Origin: Clostridiales bacterium
Lineage (GTDB): Bacteria > Bacillota > Clostridia > Christensenellales > Aristaeellaceae
DNA: 64,000 nt
Direction of reading: 5' to 3'
Assembly: GCA_015056315.1 (NCBI GenBank)
Contig: SVGN01000002.1
Location: 106,292 to 170,291 of the forward strand
The notes under the pieces were generated by a model, which was not told where the DNA came from, did not search any database, and worked only from the letters and a program-made list of their open reading frames with translations. A program made the translations under genes and the position numbers. Below are positions 43,617 to 52,713 of this stretch, piece by piece. How positions within the stretch are numbered: the first letter of the stretch is position 1; each line of letters opens with the position of its first letter.

Positions 43617-44384
43617 TTACCGGTTGCGCTCATACAGGAGCCGCAAGCCTTTCAAAGTGAGAATACCATCCAGTTTATCGATGATGCCGGTCTCCTCGGC
43701 CACCATGAGCGCCATGCCGCCGGTGGCCACCACCAGCGCGTTGGGAGCGTTCAGCTCCTTGCGGAAGCGCTTGACCAGGTAGCTTACCTGACCGATGTAG
43801 CCATAGATGACGCCGGCCTGCAGGTTGCTGAGGGTGGTGCGCCCGATAACGCTCTCCGGCTTGACCAGTTCGAAACGGGGCAGCTTGGCGGTGCCGCTGA
43901 CCAGTGCCTCGCTGGTCAGCTTGAGGCCGGGGCAGATGCAGCCGCCCAGGAAGGAGCCGTTCTCATCGATGGCACCGAAGGTGGTGGCGGTACCGAAGTC
44001 GATAAAGATGCAGGGGCCGCCGTACTCGGCCTGTGCGGCCACCGCATTGGCGATACGGTCGCTGCCCAGCTCCCTGGGGTTTTCGTACTTCAGGTTGATG
44101 CCGGTCTTGATGCCGGGGGCCACCATCATGGGGGTCTTGCCGAAGTAGTTCTTGCACATATGCTCCAGCGTGTAGTTGATGGTGGGCACAACGCTGGACA
44201 TAACGATGCCTTCTACATCGTCGGGGCTGTAGCCCTCATGGGCAAACAGGCCGGTGAGCAGGAAGCCGATCTCGTCGGAGGTATAGCTCTTGCTGGTGGA
44301 CATACGCCAGTACTTCTTCATCTCGGGGCCGTCGAAGAGAGCCACCTTGATGTTGGTGTTGCCCACATCCATGGTCAGGATCAT
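43617..44384 (-). CDS. coaX: Type III pantothenate kinase
   Basis: 255 aa. First step of coenzyme A synthesis from pantothenate. ASKHA-family motifs 'TMDVGNTNIKVALF', 'GSDRIANAVAA', 'IDFGTATTFGAI' and 'VVATGGMALMV' are all present. The gene upstream encodes a likely pantothenate transporter, which fits salvage. Confidence 0.96.
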   Translation of the reverse strand: MILTMDVGNTNIKVALFDGPEMKKYWRMSTSKSYTSDEIGFLLTGLFAHEGYSPDDVEGIVMSSVVPTINYTLEHMCKNYFGKTPMMVAPGIKTGINLKYENPRELGSDRIANAVAAQAEYGGPCIFIDFGTATTFGAIDENGSFLGGCICPGLKLTSEALVSGTAKLPRFELVKPESVIGRTTLSNLQAGVIYGYIGQVSYLVKRFRKELNAPNALVVATGGMALMVAEETGIIDKLDGILTLKGLRLLYERNR

Positions 44385-44402
44385 CGGGGATCATTCCTCC
44401 CG

Positions 44403-44975
44403 TTACTGTTTTCTTACACGGCGCAGTGCAGCCAGGATGGGCGTGCACAGGATGGCGGCCGCAATGGCCTCACAGCTGCCAGCGATGAGGGCGGTGCCGC
44501 CGATGAGGCCCAGCACCGGGGCGGCATCGATGCCGTTGAGCACATAGAACAGCAGCATCAGGCCCAGATAGAGCACGGTATTGGTCAGGCTGCCCGCCAC
44601 CGCCGCCACGCTGACGGCGATGTTTTCGTTATCCTTGCGGAGCATGTTGTACATGGCCCAGGCGCTCAGCGGCACGCACAGCCGGGGCAGGATGCTCATT
44701 ACCGCCACGCACAGGGGGGAGGCGGCCATCAGGGTAGCCACCAGCGCAGAGGGCTTGATGAGGGCAGAGATAAAGCTGGTGAGGCCGAAGGACAGACCCA
44801 GGATGAGGCCGTTCTTCCAGCCCATGAACAGCGTGCCCACAATGACCGGCACGCACAGGATGGTCACATTGATGAAGCCCAGCGGAATAAGCCCCAGGGG
44901 GGTAAAGCCCAGCAGCACGATAAGGGCTACGAACAGGGCCAGCAGTACGAAGTTCTTCAGATTGGTGTTTCTCAT
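44403..44975 (-). CDS. ECF transporter S component, probable pantothenate transporter (PanT-like)
   Basis: 190 aa, about six membrane helices: 'LVALIVLLGFTPLGLIPLGFINVTI'-like start (part) and 'GWKNGLILGLSFGLTSFI' are typical of ECF S components. Substrate assignment as pantothenate rests on adjacency to coaX (18 bases) and on similarity to PanT proteins as I recall them. The energising ATPase module is not in the window. SD AGGAGG before ATG 44975. Confidence 0.85.
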   Translation of the reverse strand: MRNTNLKNFVLLALFVALIVLLGFTPLGLIPLGFINVTILCVPVIVGTLFMGWKNGLILGLSFGLTSFISALIKPSALVATLMAASPLCVAVMSILPRLCVPLSAWAMYNMLRKDNENIAVSVAAVAGSLTNTVLYLGLMLLFYVLNGIDAAPVLGLIGGTALIAGSCEAIAAAILCTPILAALRRVRKQ

Positions 44976-45091
44976 GGTGTTTCCTCCTTCATTCGGGCTC
45001 GGCAGGCGATGCCCGATGCTTCTTCCGGGGGTAAAGGGAGCCGTTGGCCGCCGTCCGCCTCCCCGAAGGGATAGCGGCAAAGCCAATTTTT

Positions 45092-45120
45092 ATTATAATA
45101 TGAATCGCGCCAAATGTAAA
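45092..45120 (-). promoter_or_regulatory. Promoter of the panT-like, coaX, hom operon
   Basis: Minus strand TTTACA, 17-base spacer, TATAAT. The leader to the first start codon is about 110 bases. Confidence 0.8.
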
Positions 45121-45210
45121 GAAAGCCATTGTATTCAAACGGCATTCCCCGGCAGATGGGAAAACGCCCCGCCGGGAGCGGGCAGGCTCCGGCGGGGCGG
45201 GGATATGATG

Positions 45211-45254
45211 AAAAGAACTGCGGCTGCCGGAAAACAGGTTTCCGACAGCCGCAG
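45211..45254 (-). terminator. Rho-independent terminator
   Basis: Minus strand GCTGCGGCTGTCGGAAA / TTTCCGGCAGCCGCAGT stem, then TCTTTT. Confidence 0.85.
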
Positions 45255-45278
45255 CTGTTTGGTGACAACAGCGGGGAA

Positions 45279-45725
45279 TTACTCCTCGTCCTCATCCTCT
45301 TCCTCTACGTCTACGAAGAAGGGCTGGCCGCATGCGCTGCACACGGGGCTCTCGTCGAAGTCGATATCGGAAGCCTTGATCATAACGGTCTTGCCGCAGT
45401 TGGGGCAATCGAAGCTGAGCTCCTGGTCGCAATCGCAATCACAGTCGCAGTCGTCGCAATCACAATCGCAATCATCGCAGTCGCAATCGCAGTCCTCTTC
45501 TTCTTCGAAGAGCAGCTCTTCCACTTCGGCCAGGTCGGCGTCCATGTCCTCAACGTACTCGCTGAGCTCATCCAGGTCTTCGTTGGTCTCGGCAAACTGC
45601 TGAGCCATCTCGTCCATCACATTCAGCATTTCCAGAAGCAGCTTGTTCTCGGCCTTTTCCTTATCCAGATTCAGGCCTTCTGCCAGGCCGCGCAGGTAGG
45701 CAGTGCGCTCGGTGATCGTAGCCAT
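45279..45725 (-). CDS. CD1247-like protein with a Cys-Asp repeat and zinc ribbon
   Basis: 148 aa. The N-terminal ~75 residues ('TERTAYLRGLAEGLNLDKEK') match the CD1247 N-terminal family of clostridia. Residues ~78-100 are an alternating Cys/Asp tract with about ten cysteines (DCDCDCDDCDCDCDD...). A zinc ribbon ('CPNCGKTV' ... 'CSACGQPF') and an acidic tail close it. The tract suggests metal binding. Located 27 bases after efp on the same strand. Confidence 0.8.
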   Translation of the reverse strand: MATITERTAYLRGLAEGLNLDKEKAENKLLLEMLNVMDEMAQQFAETNEDLDELSEYVEDMDADLAEVEELLFEEEEDCDCDCDDCDCDCDDCDCDCDCDQELSFDCPNCGKTVMIKASDIDFDESPVCSACGQPFFVDVEEEDEDEE

Positions 45726-45752
45726 TGTTTTCTCCTTATCTGTGTAAAGAAG

Positions 45753-46310
45753 TTAGCAGCGCTCCATGTACTCGCCGGTGCGGGTATCCACGCGGATACG
45801 GTCGCCGGTGTTGATGAACAGGGGCACCTGCAGGGTGAAGCCGGTCTCCAGAGTGGCGGGCTTGTAGGTGTTGCTGGCGGTATCGCCCTTGAAGCCGGGC
45901 TCGGTGTCGGTGATCTCCAGCTCTACGAAGTTGGGAGCGGAAACGCTGAAGGCAGCGCCCTTGAAGAAGCGCATGGTAACGTTGGTGCCTTCCTTAACGA
46001 AGGGGATGGCATCCTCTACCTGGTCGGCGTTCAGGGGCAGCTGCTCGTAGGTCTCCAGATCCATGAAGTAGTAGAACTCGCCATCGGTGTAGACGTACTG
46101 CATATCCTTGGTCTCAACGATAGCACGGGGCATCTTGTCGGTGGGGTTGAAGGAGCGCTCGATGACGGCGCCGGTCATGATGTTCTTCAGCTTGGTGCGT
46201 ACAAAGGCAGCGCCCTTGCCCGGCTTTACGTGCTGGAAGTCGACGATGTTCCACACGCCGCCGTCCCATTCGATGGTGATGCCTTTACGAAAATCGCCCG
46301 CAGTAATCAT
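45753..46310 (-). CDS. efp: Elongation factor P
   Basis: 185 aa, standard length. '[14 protein letters not shown]' start, loop '[12 protein letters not shown]' (the modifiable lysine site), and '[10 protein letters not shown]' ending. Helps ribosomes past polyproline. SD GAGGAAAC before ATG 46310; the longer ORF start is not needed. Confidence 0.97.
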   Translation of the reverse strand: MITAGDFRKGITIEWDGGVWNIVDFQHVKPGKGAAFVRTKLKNIMTGAVIERSFNPTDKMPRAIVETKDMQYVYTDGEFYYFMDLETYEQLPLNADQVEDAIPFVKEGTNVTMRFFKGAAFSVSAPNFVELEITDTEPGFKGDTASNTYKPATLETGFTLQVPLFINTGDRIRVDTRTGEYMERC

Positions 46311-46371
46311 GTTTGTTTCCTCCGTTTCAATTTGTTTGCTTTTGGGTTTTGTCAAAGAGGATGCAGGATCC

Positions 46372-47442
46372 TCAGAGGATGATCAGATCCGTGGTGGGCA
46401 GGGTGAGGGCCTCGCAGCCGCCTTCCTTGACCACTACAGTATTCTCTATCCGTACGCCGCCGATGCCGGGCAGGTAGATGCCGGGCTCAACGGTGACAAG
46501 CTGGTTCACCTGCAGCAGATCGCTGCAGTTCTGGCTGAGGCGGGGGCTCTCATGGATGTCGATGCCCAGGCTGTGGCCAAGACCGTGGCCGAAGCGCCCC
46601 TCGTAGCCGTTTTGGTAGATGTAATCCCGTGCGATGGAATCGATCTTCTCGCAGCACTTGCCTGCCATAACAGCGGCCTGTGCGCGCTTCTGCGCCTCGA
46701 GAACGATCTCATACACATGGCGCATCTCGGCGCTGGGCTGGCCCAGGGCAACGGTACGGGTCATATCGGCGCAGTAGCCGCCGCATTTGGCACCGAAGTC
46801 CATGGTGATCATATCGCCCTTTTGGAGCTTGTAATCGCCGGGAATAGCGTGGGGCAGGGAGCCGTTGGCACCCGCAGCCACGATGGTGGAGAAGGCGATG
46901 CCGTCTGCGCCGTGGGAGAGCATATCCCACTCCAGCTGTAGGGCGATCTCTTTCTCGGTCATGCCCTCGCGGATGTTGCCCAGCATGCGCTCGAACGCAT
47001 CGCCGGTGATCTTGCAGGCCTGACGGATGAGAGCGAGCTCGGCTTCGTCCTTCAGCTGGCGCAGCCGCTGGGGCGCGCCTGCCAGGCTCTTCCATTCGGC
47101 ACCGGGCACGCTCTTTTTGAGGATCTCGAACCCGCGCACGGTAAGGTAGTTATCCTCGTAGTAGATGGTATCCAGACCGTGAGTGCGGCACAGCTCCGCC
47201 ACCACAGCGGACTCCCGGCGATCCTTGTCGGTCGCCTCCACGGTAAAAGCAGGAGCCTGCTTTTCTGCCTGCTCGGTGTAGCGGAAGTCGGTAACGATGG
47301 CGCAGACCTGCTTTGCCACCAGCACCAACCCTTCGCCCGTATAGCCGGACAGGTAGAACATATTGCTGGGATCGTGCACCAATACGGCCTCGTGCTCGTT
47401 GAGGTTCATAGCCTCGATGAGCCTTGCAGCCCTTTCTGCCAT
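46372..47442 (-). CDS. M24B Xaa-Pro peptidase
   Basis: 356 aa. Creatinase-like N-terminal domain and a pita-bread M24 domain with metal ligands in '[19 protein letters not shown]' (two Asp), '[14 protein letters not shown]' (His), 'TVEPGIYLP' (Glu) and 'GVRIENT' (Glu). Cleaves N-terminal X-Pro bonds. The efp neighbour is a frequent pairing in Firmicutes. Confidence 0.94.
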   Translation of the reverse strand: MAERAARLIEAMNLNEHEAVLVHDPSNMFYLSGYTGEGLVLVAKQVCAIVTDFRYTEQAEKQAPAFTVEATDKDRRESAVVAELCRTHGLDTIYYEDNYLTVRGFEILKKSVPGAEWKSLAGAPQRLRQLKDEAELALIRQACKITGDAFERMLGNIREGMTEKEIALQLEWDMLSHGADGIAFSTIVAAGANGSLPHAIPGDYKLQKGDMITMDFGAKCGGYCADMTRTVALGQPSAEMRHVYEIVLEAQKRAQAAVMAGKCCEKIDSIARDYIYQNGYEGRFGHGLGHSLGIDIHESPRLSQNCSDLLQVNQLVTVEPGIYLPGIGGVRIENTVVVKEGGCEALTLPTTDLIIL

Positions 47443-47515
47443 GATGGTTCACCCACCTGTGTTACAGTCTGATCCATGCCCATAGCATAGACCACTATAC
47501 ATTTTATCATAAACC

Positions 47516-47557
47516 AAAAAACCGCGCTACTGTTTTTTTGTACATAGCGCGGTTTTT
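47516..47557. terminator. Bidirectional terminator
   Basis: AAAAAACCGCGCTA / TAGCGCGGTTTTTT; poly-A and poly-T on both sides, and a T-run in the loop. Confidence 0.8.
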
Positions 47558-47583
47558 TGAAAATTTTCTTTTTTCAGGGGGCA

Positions 47584-48195
47584 TCAGTAGCCCAGCGGCT
47601 GCTCCACCCAGAGCACCGTAAGGCTGCGGCCGCGGGGCGTGCGGTCTACGGCCACGGTCAGGCGGCACATGCTTTCGGGGCAATCGGCGCTGCACAGGCC
47701 GGTGCGGGCGCAGGAGGTGCCCAGCCCCAGCCGGGCGGCATTCTTGGGGCAGGCCACCTTCTTGATGCGGCTGACGGCGGTGTTGATGCCGCCATCCACC
47801 AGCTTCTGCCTGCCAATGACGAAATACAGGCGGGCGGGGCCGTCGCACACAGCGCCCACACGGTTGCCGGTGCCATCCACCAGCACCAGCTTACCGGTTT
47901 TGGTAACGGCGTTGGCAGAGGTCAGGTATACATCGGCGGTGCGGGCATTACGCATGGTCTGGGGGCGCTCCTCCGGCGGCACATTGGAGTGGCAGTACAC
48001 CTTGCAGCCCTTCTGGGCCAGGGCGGTGAGCACGCCGGTCTCCTGCACGCTCATGGAGCCGCCGCAGCCCACGGAGCACTCCTGCCCGATCTGCTCCAGC
48101 AGGTATTCCTTCACGGCCTGTGCATCCTTCAGGCAGACTACCTCAAAACCGTTTTTCCGCATGGCCTCCAGGGCATTTTGTTCCAGCTGTTCCAT
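47584..48195 (-). CDS. LUD-domain protein
   Basis: 203 aa of the LutC/YkgG-like LUD fold: 'VGCGGSMSVQETGVL', 'YLTSANAVTKTGKLVLVDGTGNRVG' (part) and 'DRTPRGRSLTVLWVEQPLGY' near the end. The family is linked to lactate utilisation, but the stand-alone clostridial form has no proven role. Last gene of the chain starting at radC. Confidence 0.85.
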   Translation of the reverse strand: MEQLEQNALEAMRKNGFEVVCLKDAQAVKEYLLEQIGQECSVGCGGSMSVQETGVLTALAQKGCKVYCHSNVPPEERPQTMRNARTADVYLTSANAVTKTGKLVLVDGTGNRVGAVCDGPARLYFVIGRQKLVDGGINTAVSRIKKVACPKNAARLGLGTSCARTGLCSADCPESMCRLTVAVDRTPRGRSLTVLWVEQPLGY

Positions 48196-48210
48196 GTTGT
48201 TCGCTTCCTT

Positions 48211-49314
48211 TCAAGGGGTGGGCAGCACGGGCCGCCATGCCCCTGTTTCTTCTGTGTATTCTCCCAGGGCAAGGCCGGTGCTTTTGGCCAGCTTCTCTGC
48301 CAGCGCGCGGCCTGCCTCGCCCGTTGTGAGGGTGGGGCGGTAATCGTTCCCCACCTCGCCCCCGGTGGTGCGGATGGGGTACAGCGTCCACTCCACACCT
48401 GCATAGCTGCCCTGCGAAAAACGGAAGGCAGCCGTCAGCACCAGTCCCTCCCGCACGGAGGGGTTCAGGTTGCCGCCGAAGCAGCAGTTGCCAAGGCTGT
48501 AGAACACTGGCGTATCGCCGATGAGGGCGGCATCCTGGGCAATGTGGGGGTGGTGCCCCACCACCAGATCAGCCCCCAGGGCTGCCACCGCCTCTGCGGC
48601 GCTCTGCTGGTGGGCGCTGTGGCGGGGCGCATACTCGGTGCCCATGTGCATCACATGCACGATGGCCAGGCAGCCCTGCTCCCGCAGCGCCTGCATCTGC
48701 GCCGCCAGCCGGGCTTCCTCCTTTTCGTCAAAGCCGAAGCCGGAGGCGGTGATGCCGATGCGGCAGCCATCCTTCTCCACCACCAGCACCTCCCCGGTGC
48801 TTACGTGGTCGATCCCGGCGGCGGCAAGGGCGGTACGGGTATCGTTGTAGCCGCGGGTACCGAAATCCCTGCTGTGGTTGTTGGCAAGGGTAACGCATTC
48901 CACGCTGCCAAGGGTCAGGATCTCCGTATAAGCCGGGTCGCCGATGAAGGTGAACTCTTTCTCGGCCCGGTTGGAAGCATCCAGAGAAAGAACGCCCTCC
49001 AGATTGACCAGCGTGGCGTCATCGGCGGCAAAAAGCGCCTGCAGACCGGAAAACGGGTAGGCATAGCCCTCCCGCGCCACAGTCTTTGCAAAGCTGCCGC
49101 TGCGGCCCTTTACCTCCGGCTCGCACCCAAGGGTGCAATCGCCCGCAAAGGTAAGGGTGATGACACATTCCTCGGCAGGCACCGCAAAGCCCCGCTCCAC
49201 CAGCTTCTGCGGCGGCTCATCGGGCGGGAAGGAATACAGCCGCAGCCCGGCGAGGGCAGCGGCGGGCAGGAGCAGCAGGGCGAGCGAAAGCAGCAGGACC
49301 GGCAGCTTCTTCAC
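48211..49314 (-). CDS. CapA-family (PGA_cap) protein
   Basis: 367 aa. An N-terminal hydrophobic segment ('LPVLLLSLALLLLPAAALA') anchors or exports it. The metallophosphatase-like CapA fold shows 'TFAGDCTLGCEP', 'TLVNLEGVLS', 'CVTLANNHSRDFG' and 'VGHHPHIAQ'. CapA takes part in poly-gamma-glutamate export; single homologues often lack capB/C, as here. GTG start at 49314 follows AGGGGGGAG. Confidence 0.88.
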   Translation of the reverse strand: MKKLPVLLLSLALLLLPAAALAGLRLYSFPPDEPPQKLVERGFAVPAEECVITLTFAGDCTLGCEPEVKGRSGSFAKTVAREGYAYPFSGLQALFAADDATLVNLEGVLSLDASNRAEKEFTFIGDPAYTEILTLGSVECVTLANNHSRDFGTRGYNDTRTALAAAGIDHVSTGEVLVVEKDGCRIGITASGFGFDEKEEARLAAQMQALREQGCLAIVHVMHMGTEYAPRHSAHQQSAAEAVAALGADLVVGHHPHIAQDAALIGDTPVFYSLGNCCFGGNLNPSVREGLVLTAAFRFSQGSYAGVEWTLYPIRTTGGEVGNDYRPTLTTGEAGRALAEKLAKSTGLALGEYTEETGAWRPVLPTP

Positions 49315-49381
49315 GGCGCTCTCCCCCCCTTTTTTGCTTGGTCGTGACCAGTATAGCACAACCGCCGGGCGGTGGAAAGGG

Positions 49382-50131
49382 TTATCTGTGCCCGGTGAAC
49401 AGCGGCATGGTGATGCGAACATCCGCCACCCTGCGCCCTACGGTGATCTGCAAGCCGGTATCCACGCCCGCATCCTGCATCTGCTCCACAATGCTGCGGA
49501 TAGCGTTCAGGTACAGGCGGTAATCCCGCATCATGGGCTGGAGCCTGCGCCCACCCTGCACCGGCACGGGCATACGGCGCAAGAGGCTTTCCACCAGCGC
49601 TTCGGTGGCCTTGTGATCCAGCCCGTCGGCCATCACCTTTTCCAGTATGCGCAGCCGCCCCTGCTGGCCGGGGATGCGCAGCAGCACATCGGCCGTGCGC
49701 TCGCTGATGCCGCTTTCCCGCACCAGAGGGAGTACCCGCTCCCCCAGCTGCAGCAAGCGCACCTTGCGCCGGATGGTGCCTGCGGAGCGCCCGGTGCGGC
49801 GGGCCAGCTCCTCGGCAGTGAGGCCGTCGCCGCCGATCAATGCCTGATAGGCCTCCGCCTCCTCCAGAAAATGCAGCCTGCCCCGGGCCTGCCTGTCCAA
49901 CAGGCGGGAGATGCGCTCCTCCAGCCGGTCGCTGGGGCAGAGCACCGCATCCACACAGCTGAGGCCCGCCGCCCGGTAACGGGCCAGCTTGTCCGCCCCG
50001 GAGAGGAGCCGGTAGCGGCCATCGCTACGCAGGGAGAGCAGCACTGCGCCATCGGCGCTTTCCTCTGCCCCATCCTCTTCGATGATCTCTTCGATGGGTA
50101 CCCAGCGCACCTGATCGGTCTGCGCCTGCAT
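49382..50131 (-). CDS. ParB/Noc-like DNA-binding protein
   Basis: 249 aa. Contains 'DRQARGRLHFLEEAEAYQALI' and the HTH 'GLTAEELARRTGRSAGTIRRKVRLLQL', as in ParB/Noc, but the usual GERR CTP-binding motif of the N-terminal box is not visible. Its position next to rsmG fits noc in Firmicutes. Start ATG 50131 is chosen because AAGGAGG lies eight bases ahead of it; ATG 50137 is too close. Confidence 0.8.
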   Translation of the reverse strand: MQAQTDQVRWVPIEEIIEEDGAEESADGAVLLSLRSDGRYRLLSGADKLARYRAAGLSCVDAVLCPSDRLEERISRLLDRQARGRLHFLEEAEAYQALIGGDGLTAEELARRTGRSAGTIRRKVRLLQLGERVLPLVRESGISERTADVLLRIPGQQGRLRILEKVMADGLDHKATEALVESLLRRMPVPVQGGRRLQPMMRDYRLYLNAIRSIVEQMQDAGVDTGLQITVGRRVADVRITMPLFTGHR

Positions 50132-50283
50132 CGCCATCGCCTCCTTGCATGATATGGAACGCGTCCCCGGGCTGCCGCGGCCCTCCCCCGTGACCGTTGC
50201 AGCCCGGAGGGCGCGTTCTTGATATTGTTTTTTCCTTGCGGGAGGCGGTTTTTCCTGCACAGGGGCAGCGGCATTCGTGCGCC

Positions 50284-50321
50284 GGAAAACGACAGGCGCA
50301 CCCCGCGAAAGGGTGCGCCTG
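50284..50321 (-). terminator. Terminator between rsmG and the parB-like gene
   Basis: Minus strand CAGGCGCACCC / GGGGTGCGCCTG then TCGTTTTCC. The parB-like gene may therefore have its own promoter. Confidence 0.65.
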
Positions 50322-50408
50322 ATGTCGTATTCTCCATATGGGTGGCGAAAGGGCGCGCAGCCCCTGCTGCCGCTGTGGCGATGCCTGTCGGCTCATGCCG
50401 GACGATTC

Positions 50409-51125
50409 TTATGCCTTGGGCTTCACATAGCCGCCCAAAGGCTCCCGGGCGGGGGTGCCCGCCTTGCGGGGATAGGTCTTGGGGGTCTTTTGCTGCTTTT
50501 GGCAGCGTACCACGCAATGCTGCCATTCCGGTTGGGTGGGCAGCACCACCGGCTGACGGGTCAGCTCGCTGCCGCCCACCAGTTTGGCGGCCTTCTGCCC
50601 TGCCTGCCATTCCTCCTCGGCAGCGGGGCCCTTGTAGCAGAGCATCTCGCCGCCGGGCCTGACCATGGGCAGCAGCAGCTCGCACAGCACCGGCAGGGGG
50701 GCCACCGCACGGGCCACAGCCCGGTCGTACTGCTCCCGGTGCGCCGGAGCCCGCCCGGCATCCTCGGCACGGGCATGGCAGAGGCGCACATTGGTCAGCT
50801 CCAGCTCCTCCACCACTGCGGAGAGAAACTTGAGGCGCTTGCCCAGCGAATCCAGCAGCATCACGGAAAGATCCGGGCGGGCAATGGCCAGCGGCAGGCC
50901 GGGAAAGCCGGCGCCGGTGCCCACATCGATCAGGGATGCGCCCTCGGGGAAAGCCTCCGCCATGCTCAGCGGGGCCAGAGAATCCAGATACAGCCGGTCG
51001 ATGGCGCTGTCGAAATCCGTATCGCCGGTCAGGTTCATATGCTGGTTCCACTCCGCCAGCAGGCTGTGGTACCGGGCCAGCCGGGCAGGGGCTGCCGGGT
51101 CGAAGCCGATGGGCAGCTTTTCCAT
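50409..51125 (-). CDS. rsmG: 16S rRNA m7G527 methyltransferase
   Basis: Rossmann-fold methyltransferase with the SAM loop 'LIDVGTGAGFPGLPLAI', 'LLDSLGKRLKFL' and 'RAVARAVAPL'. It methylates G527 of 16S rRNA. With ATG 51125 the protein is 238 aa, the size of B. subtilis RsmG, but homologues usually start a few residues earlier; GTG 51191 and ATG 51206 would overlap the end of the ydcF-like gene. Confidence 0.92.
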   Translation of the reverse strand: MEKLPIGFDPAAPARLARYHSLLAEWNQHMNLTGDTDFDSAIDRLYLDSLAPLSMAEAFPEGASLIDVGTGAGFPGLPLAIARPDLSVMLLDSLGKRLKFLSAVVEELELTNVRLCHARAEDAGRAPAHREQYDRAVARAVAPLPVLCELLLPMVRPGGEMLCYKGPAAEEEWQAGQKAAKLVGGSELTRQPVVLPTQPEWQHCVVRCQKQQKTPKTYPRKAGTPAREPLGGYVKPKA

Positions 51126-51160
51126 TTCGTTTTTGAGCCGCTCCGCCCACAGGAATTCGT

Positions 51161-51778
51161 TTACAGCGGCAATCCCAGATACTTCACGCACCAGTACTTC
51201 CCCCATGCCAACGCTTCTCGCAAGTGATTTTTGAGCCAGAAAAAGATGCCCGGCCTGCACAGGCTGCCAGCGCCCTGCGGCTCCAGCCCCATATCGCGCA
51301 CCATCGCCATAGCCCGGGGCAGGTGATAATCGCTGGTGACCACCACAGGCCTTTTGCAGCCCAGCTCCGAAAGGATCGCCCAGGCGTTATCCAGATTCTG
51401 CCGGGTGTTCACGCTGACGGGGTCGCTGAAGACATGCTCCTGGGGCACGCCCTCGGCGATCAGCAGGCTGCGCATCACATCGCCTTCGGGAGCGGGTTCG
51501 TTCTTGCCCTGCCCGCCGGTGACCACGATGTAGCAGGGCGACGCATCGTAGACCTCACGGGCCCTGTCCAGCCGCCAGCGCAGCTGCACGGAGGGCTCCC
51601 CATCCGGCTTGACCTGCGCCCCCAGCACGATGATGCTGTCGTACCCGGCAGGTGCCGGTACGCTGATCTCCTGTATATACACCCAGGCCACCAGCGCCGC
51701 ATAGGCCGCCAGAGCGATGCCAACCAGCCACAGCATGAGCTTCAGACCCTTTCTTTTGCTTTGTTTGGTATGTTTCAT
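51161..51778 (-). CDS. YdcF/SanA-like (DUF218) protein
   Basis: 205 aa with one N-terminal membrane helix and a DUF218 domain: 'SIIVLGAQVKPDGEPS', 'VVTGGQGKNEP', 'VFSDPVSVNTRQNL' and 'VVTSDYHLPRA'. The family is linked to cell-envelope integrity and SAM-binding, but function is not settled. 13 bases after radC. Confidence 0.9.
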   Translation of the reverse strand: MKHTKQSKRKGLKLMLWLVGIALAAYAALVAWVYIQEISVPAPAGYDSIIVLGAQVKPDGEPSVQLRWRLDRAREVYDASPCYIVVTGGQGKNEPAPEGDVMRSLLIAEGVPQEHVFSDPVSVNTRQNLDNAWAILSELGCKRPVVVTSDYHLPRAMAMVRDMGLEPQGAGSLCRPGIFFWLKNHLREALAWGKYWCVKYLGLPL

Positions 51779-51791
51779 TGCATTTCTCCCG

Positions 51792-52574
51792 TTAACGTTC
51801 TTCTCTGTTCAGCATATGGGCCAGCGTTACCTGCCCCGCCGAGTTGGCCGCCCGGTTCTGGGCGATGATACCCTGGTTGAGCTGCGGGAACAGCCCATCC
51901 GCCATCACGCTGACTGCCTGTCCGTCCGCCACAAGGATGTGGTCGATCAGGCGCACCTCCAGCTCCTCCAGAACCGCCTGCATGCGGATGGTGGAGCCCA
52001 CATCCGCCGTGGAGGGCACCAGCGAGCCGCCCGGATGGTTATGACAGATGACCACCGCATGGGCGTTATGCCGCAGGGCATGATCCGCCACCACGCGGGG
52101 ATAGGAATGCACCTCGCTGATGGAGCCTCTGGCAATGAGCACCGTTGCCAGCACCTCCCATTGCCCGCTGAGGTAGATTGCGTAAAAATGCTCTACCTTA
52201 CACCCCTTCAGCAGCTGCAGACAATAGCTTTCCACCGCCTCCCGGTTGGAGAGCACCTGTCTGGGGGCCATGCGGCTGGCGGCGTTCTTGCGCTCCACCT
52301 GAGAAAACAGGGCCAGGAGCACTGCAGAGTATTCCCCCAGGCCCTCCACCCGCATCAGCTCCTCCACGCTGGCATCCAGCGTGTTGTGCAGGGAGCCGAA
52401 GTGCTCGATGAGCCGGTGTGCCAGCGGGTTTACATCCTGCCGGGGAATGGCGTAGCCCAGCACCAGCTCCAGCACCTCGTGGGGCGCAAAGCCCTCCAGA
52501 CCGTTGGCGCGGAAACGCTCCCTGAGCCGCTGCCGATGCCCGCCGTGATGATGCGTTGCCTTTTCGCTGCCCAT
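51792..52574 (-). CDS. radC: RadC-family JAB-domain protein
   Basis: 260 aa. HhH region 'HEVLELVLGYAIPRQDVNPLAHRL' (part) and the JAB metal motif 'HNHPGGSLVPSTADVGST'. Despite the name, no repair role is proven. ATG 52574 follows GGAGAGGGG; longer track start is spurious. Confidence 0.92.
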   Translation of the reverse strand: MGSEKATHHHGGHRQRLRERFRANGLEGFAPHEVLELVLGYAIPRQDVNPLAHRLIEHFGSLHNTLDASVEELMRVEGLGEYSAVLLALFSQVERKNAASRMAPRQVLSNREAVESYCLQLLKGCKVEHFYAIYLSGQWEVLATVLIARGSISEVHSYPRVVADHALRHNAHAVVICHNHPGGSLVPSTADVGSTIRMQAVLEELEVRLIDHILVADGQAVSVMADGLFPQLNQGIIAQNRAANSAGQVTLAHMLNREER

Positions 52575-52713
52575 GTGCTGCCGCCCCTCTCCTGCAAAGA
52601 TAACAACAGTATAGCACAAAGCCCCCGGTTCGACAAATACCGCACGCTTGCAAATTCCTCCAAATGGTGTATGATGGGGAGCGTACACCAGAACACTGAG
52701 GGAGGTGGACGGC

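Noticed and set aside
42303-45074. 923-aa plus-strand ORF
   Set aside because: Covers hom, coaX and the panT-like gene on the opposite strand; composition (His, Gln, Gly, Ala) is typical of an antisense shadow.
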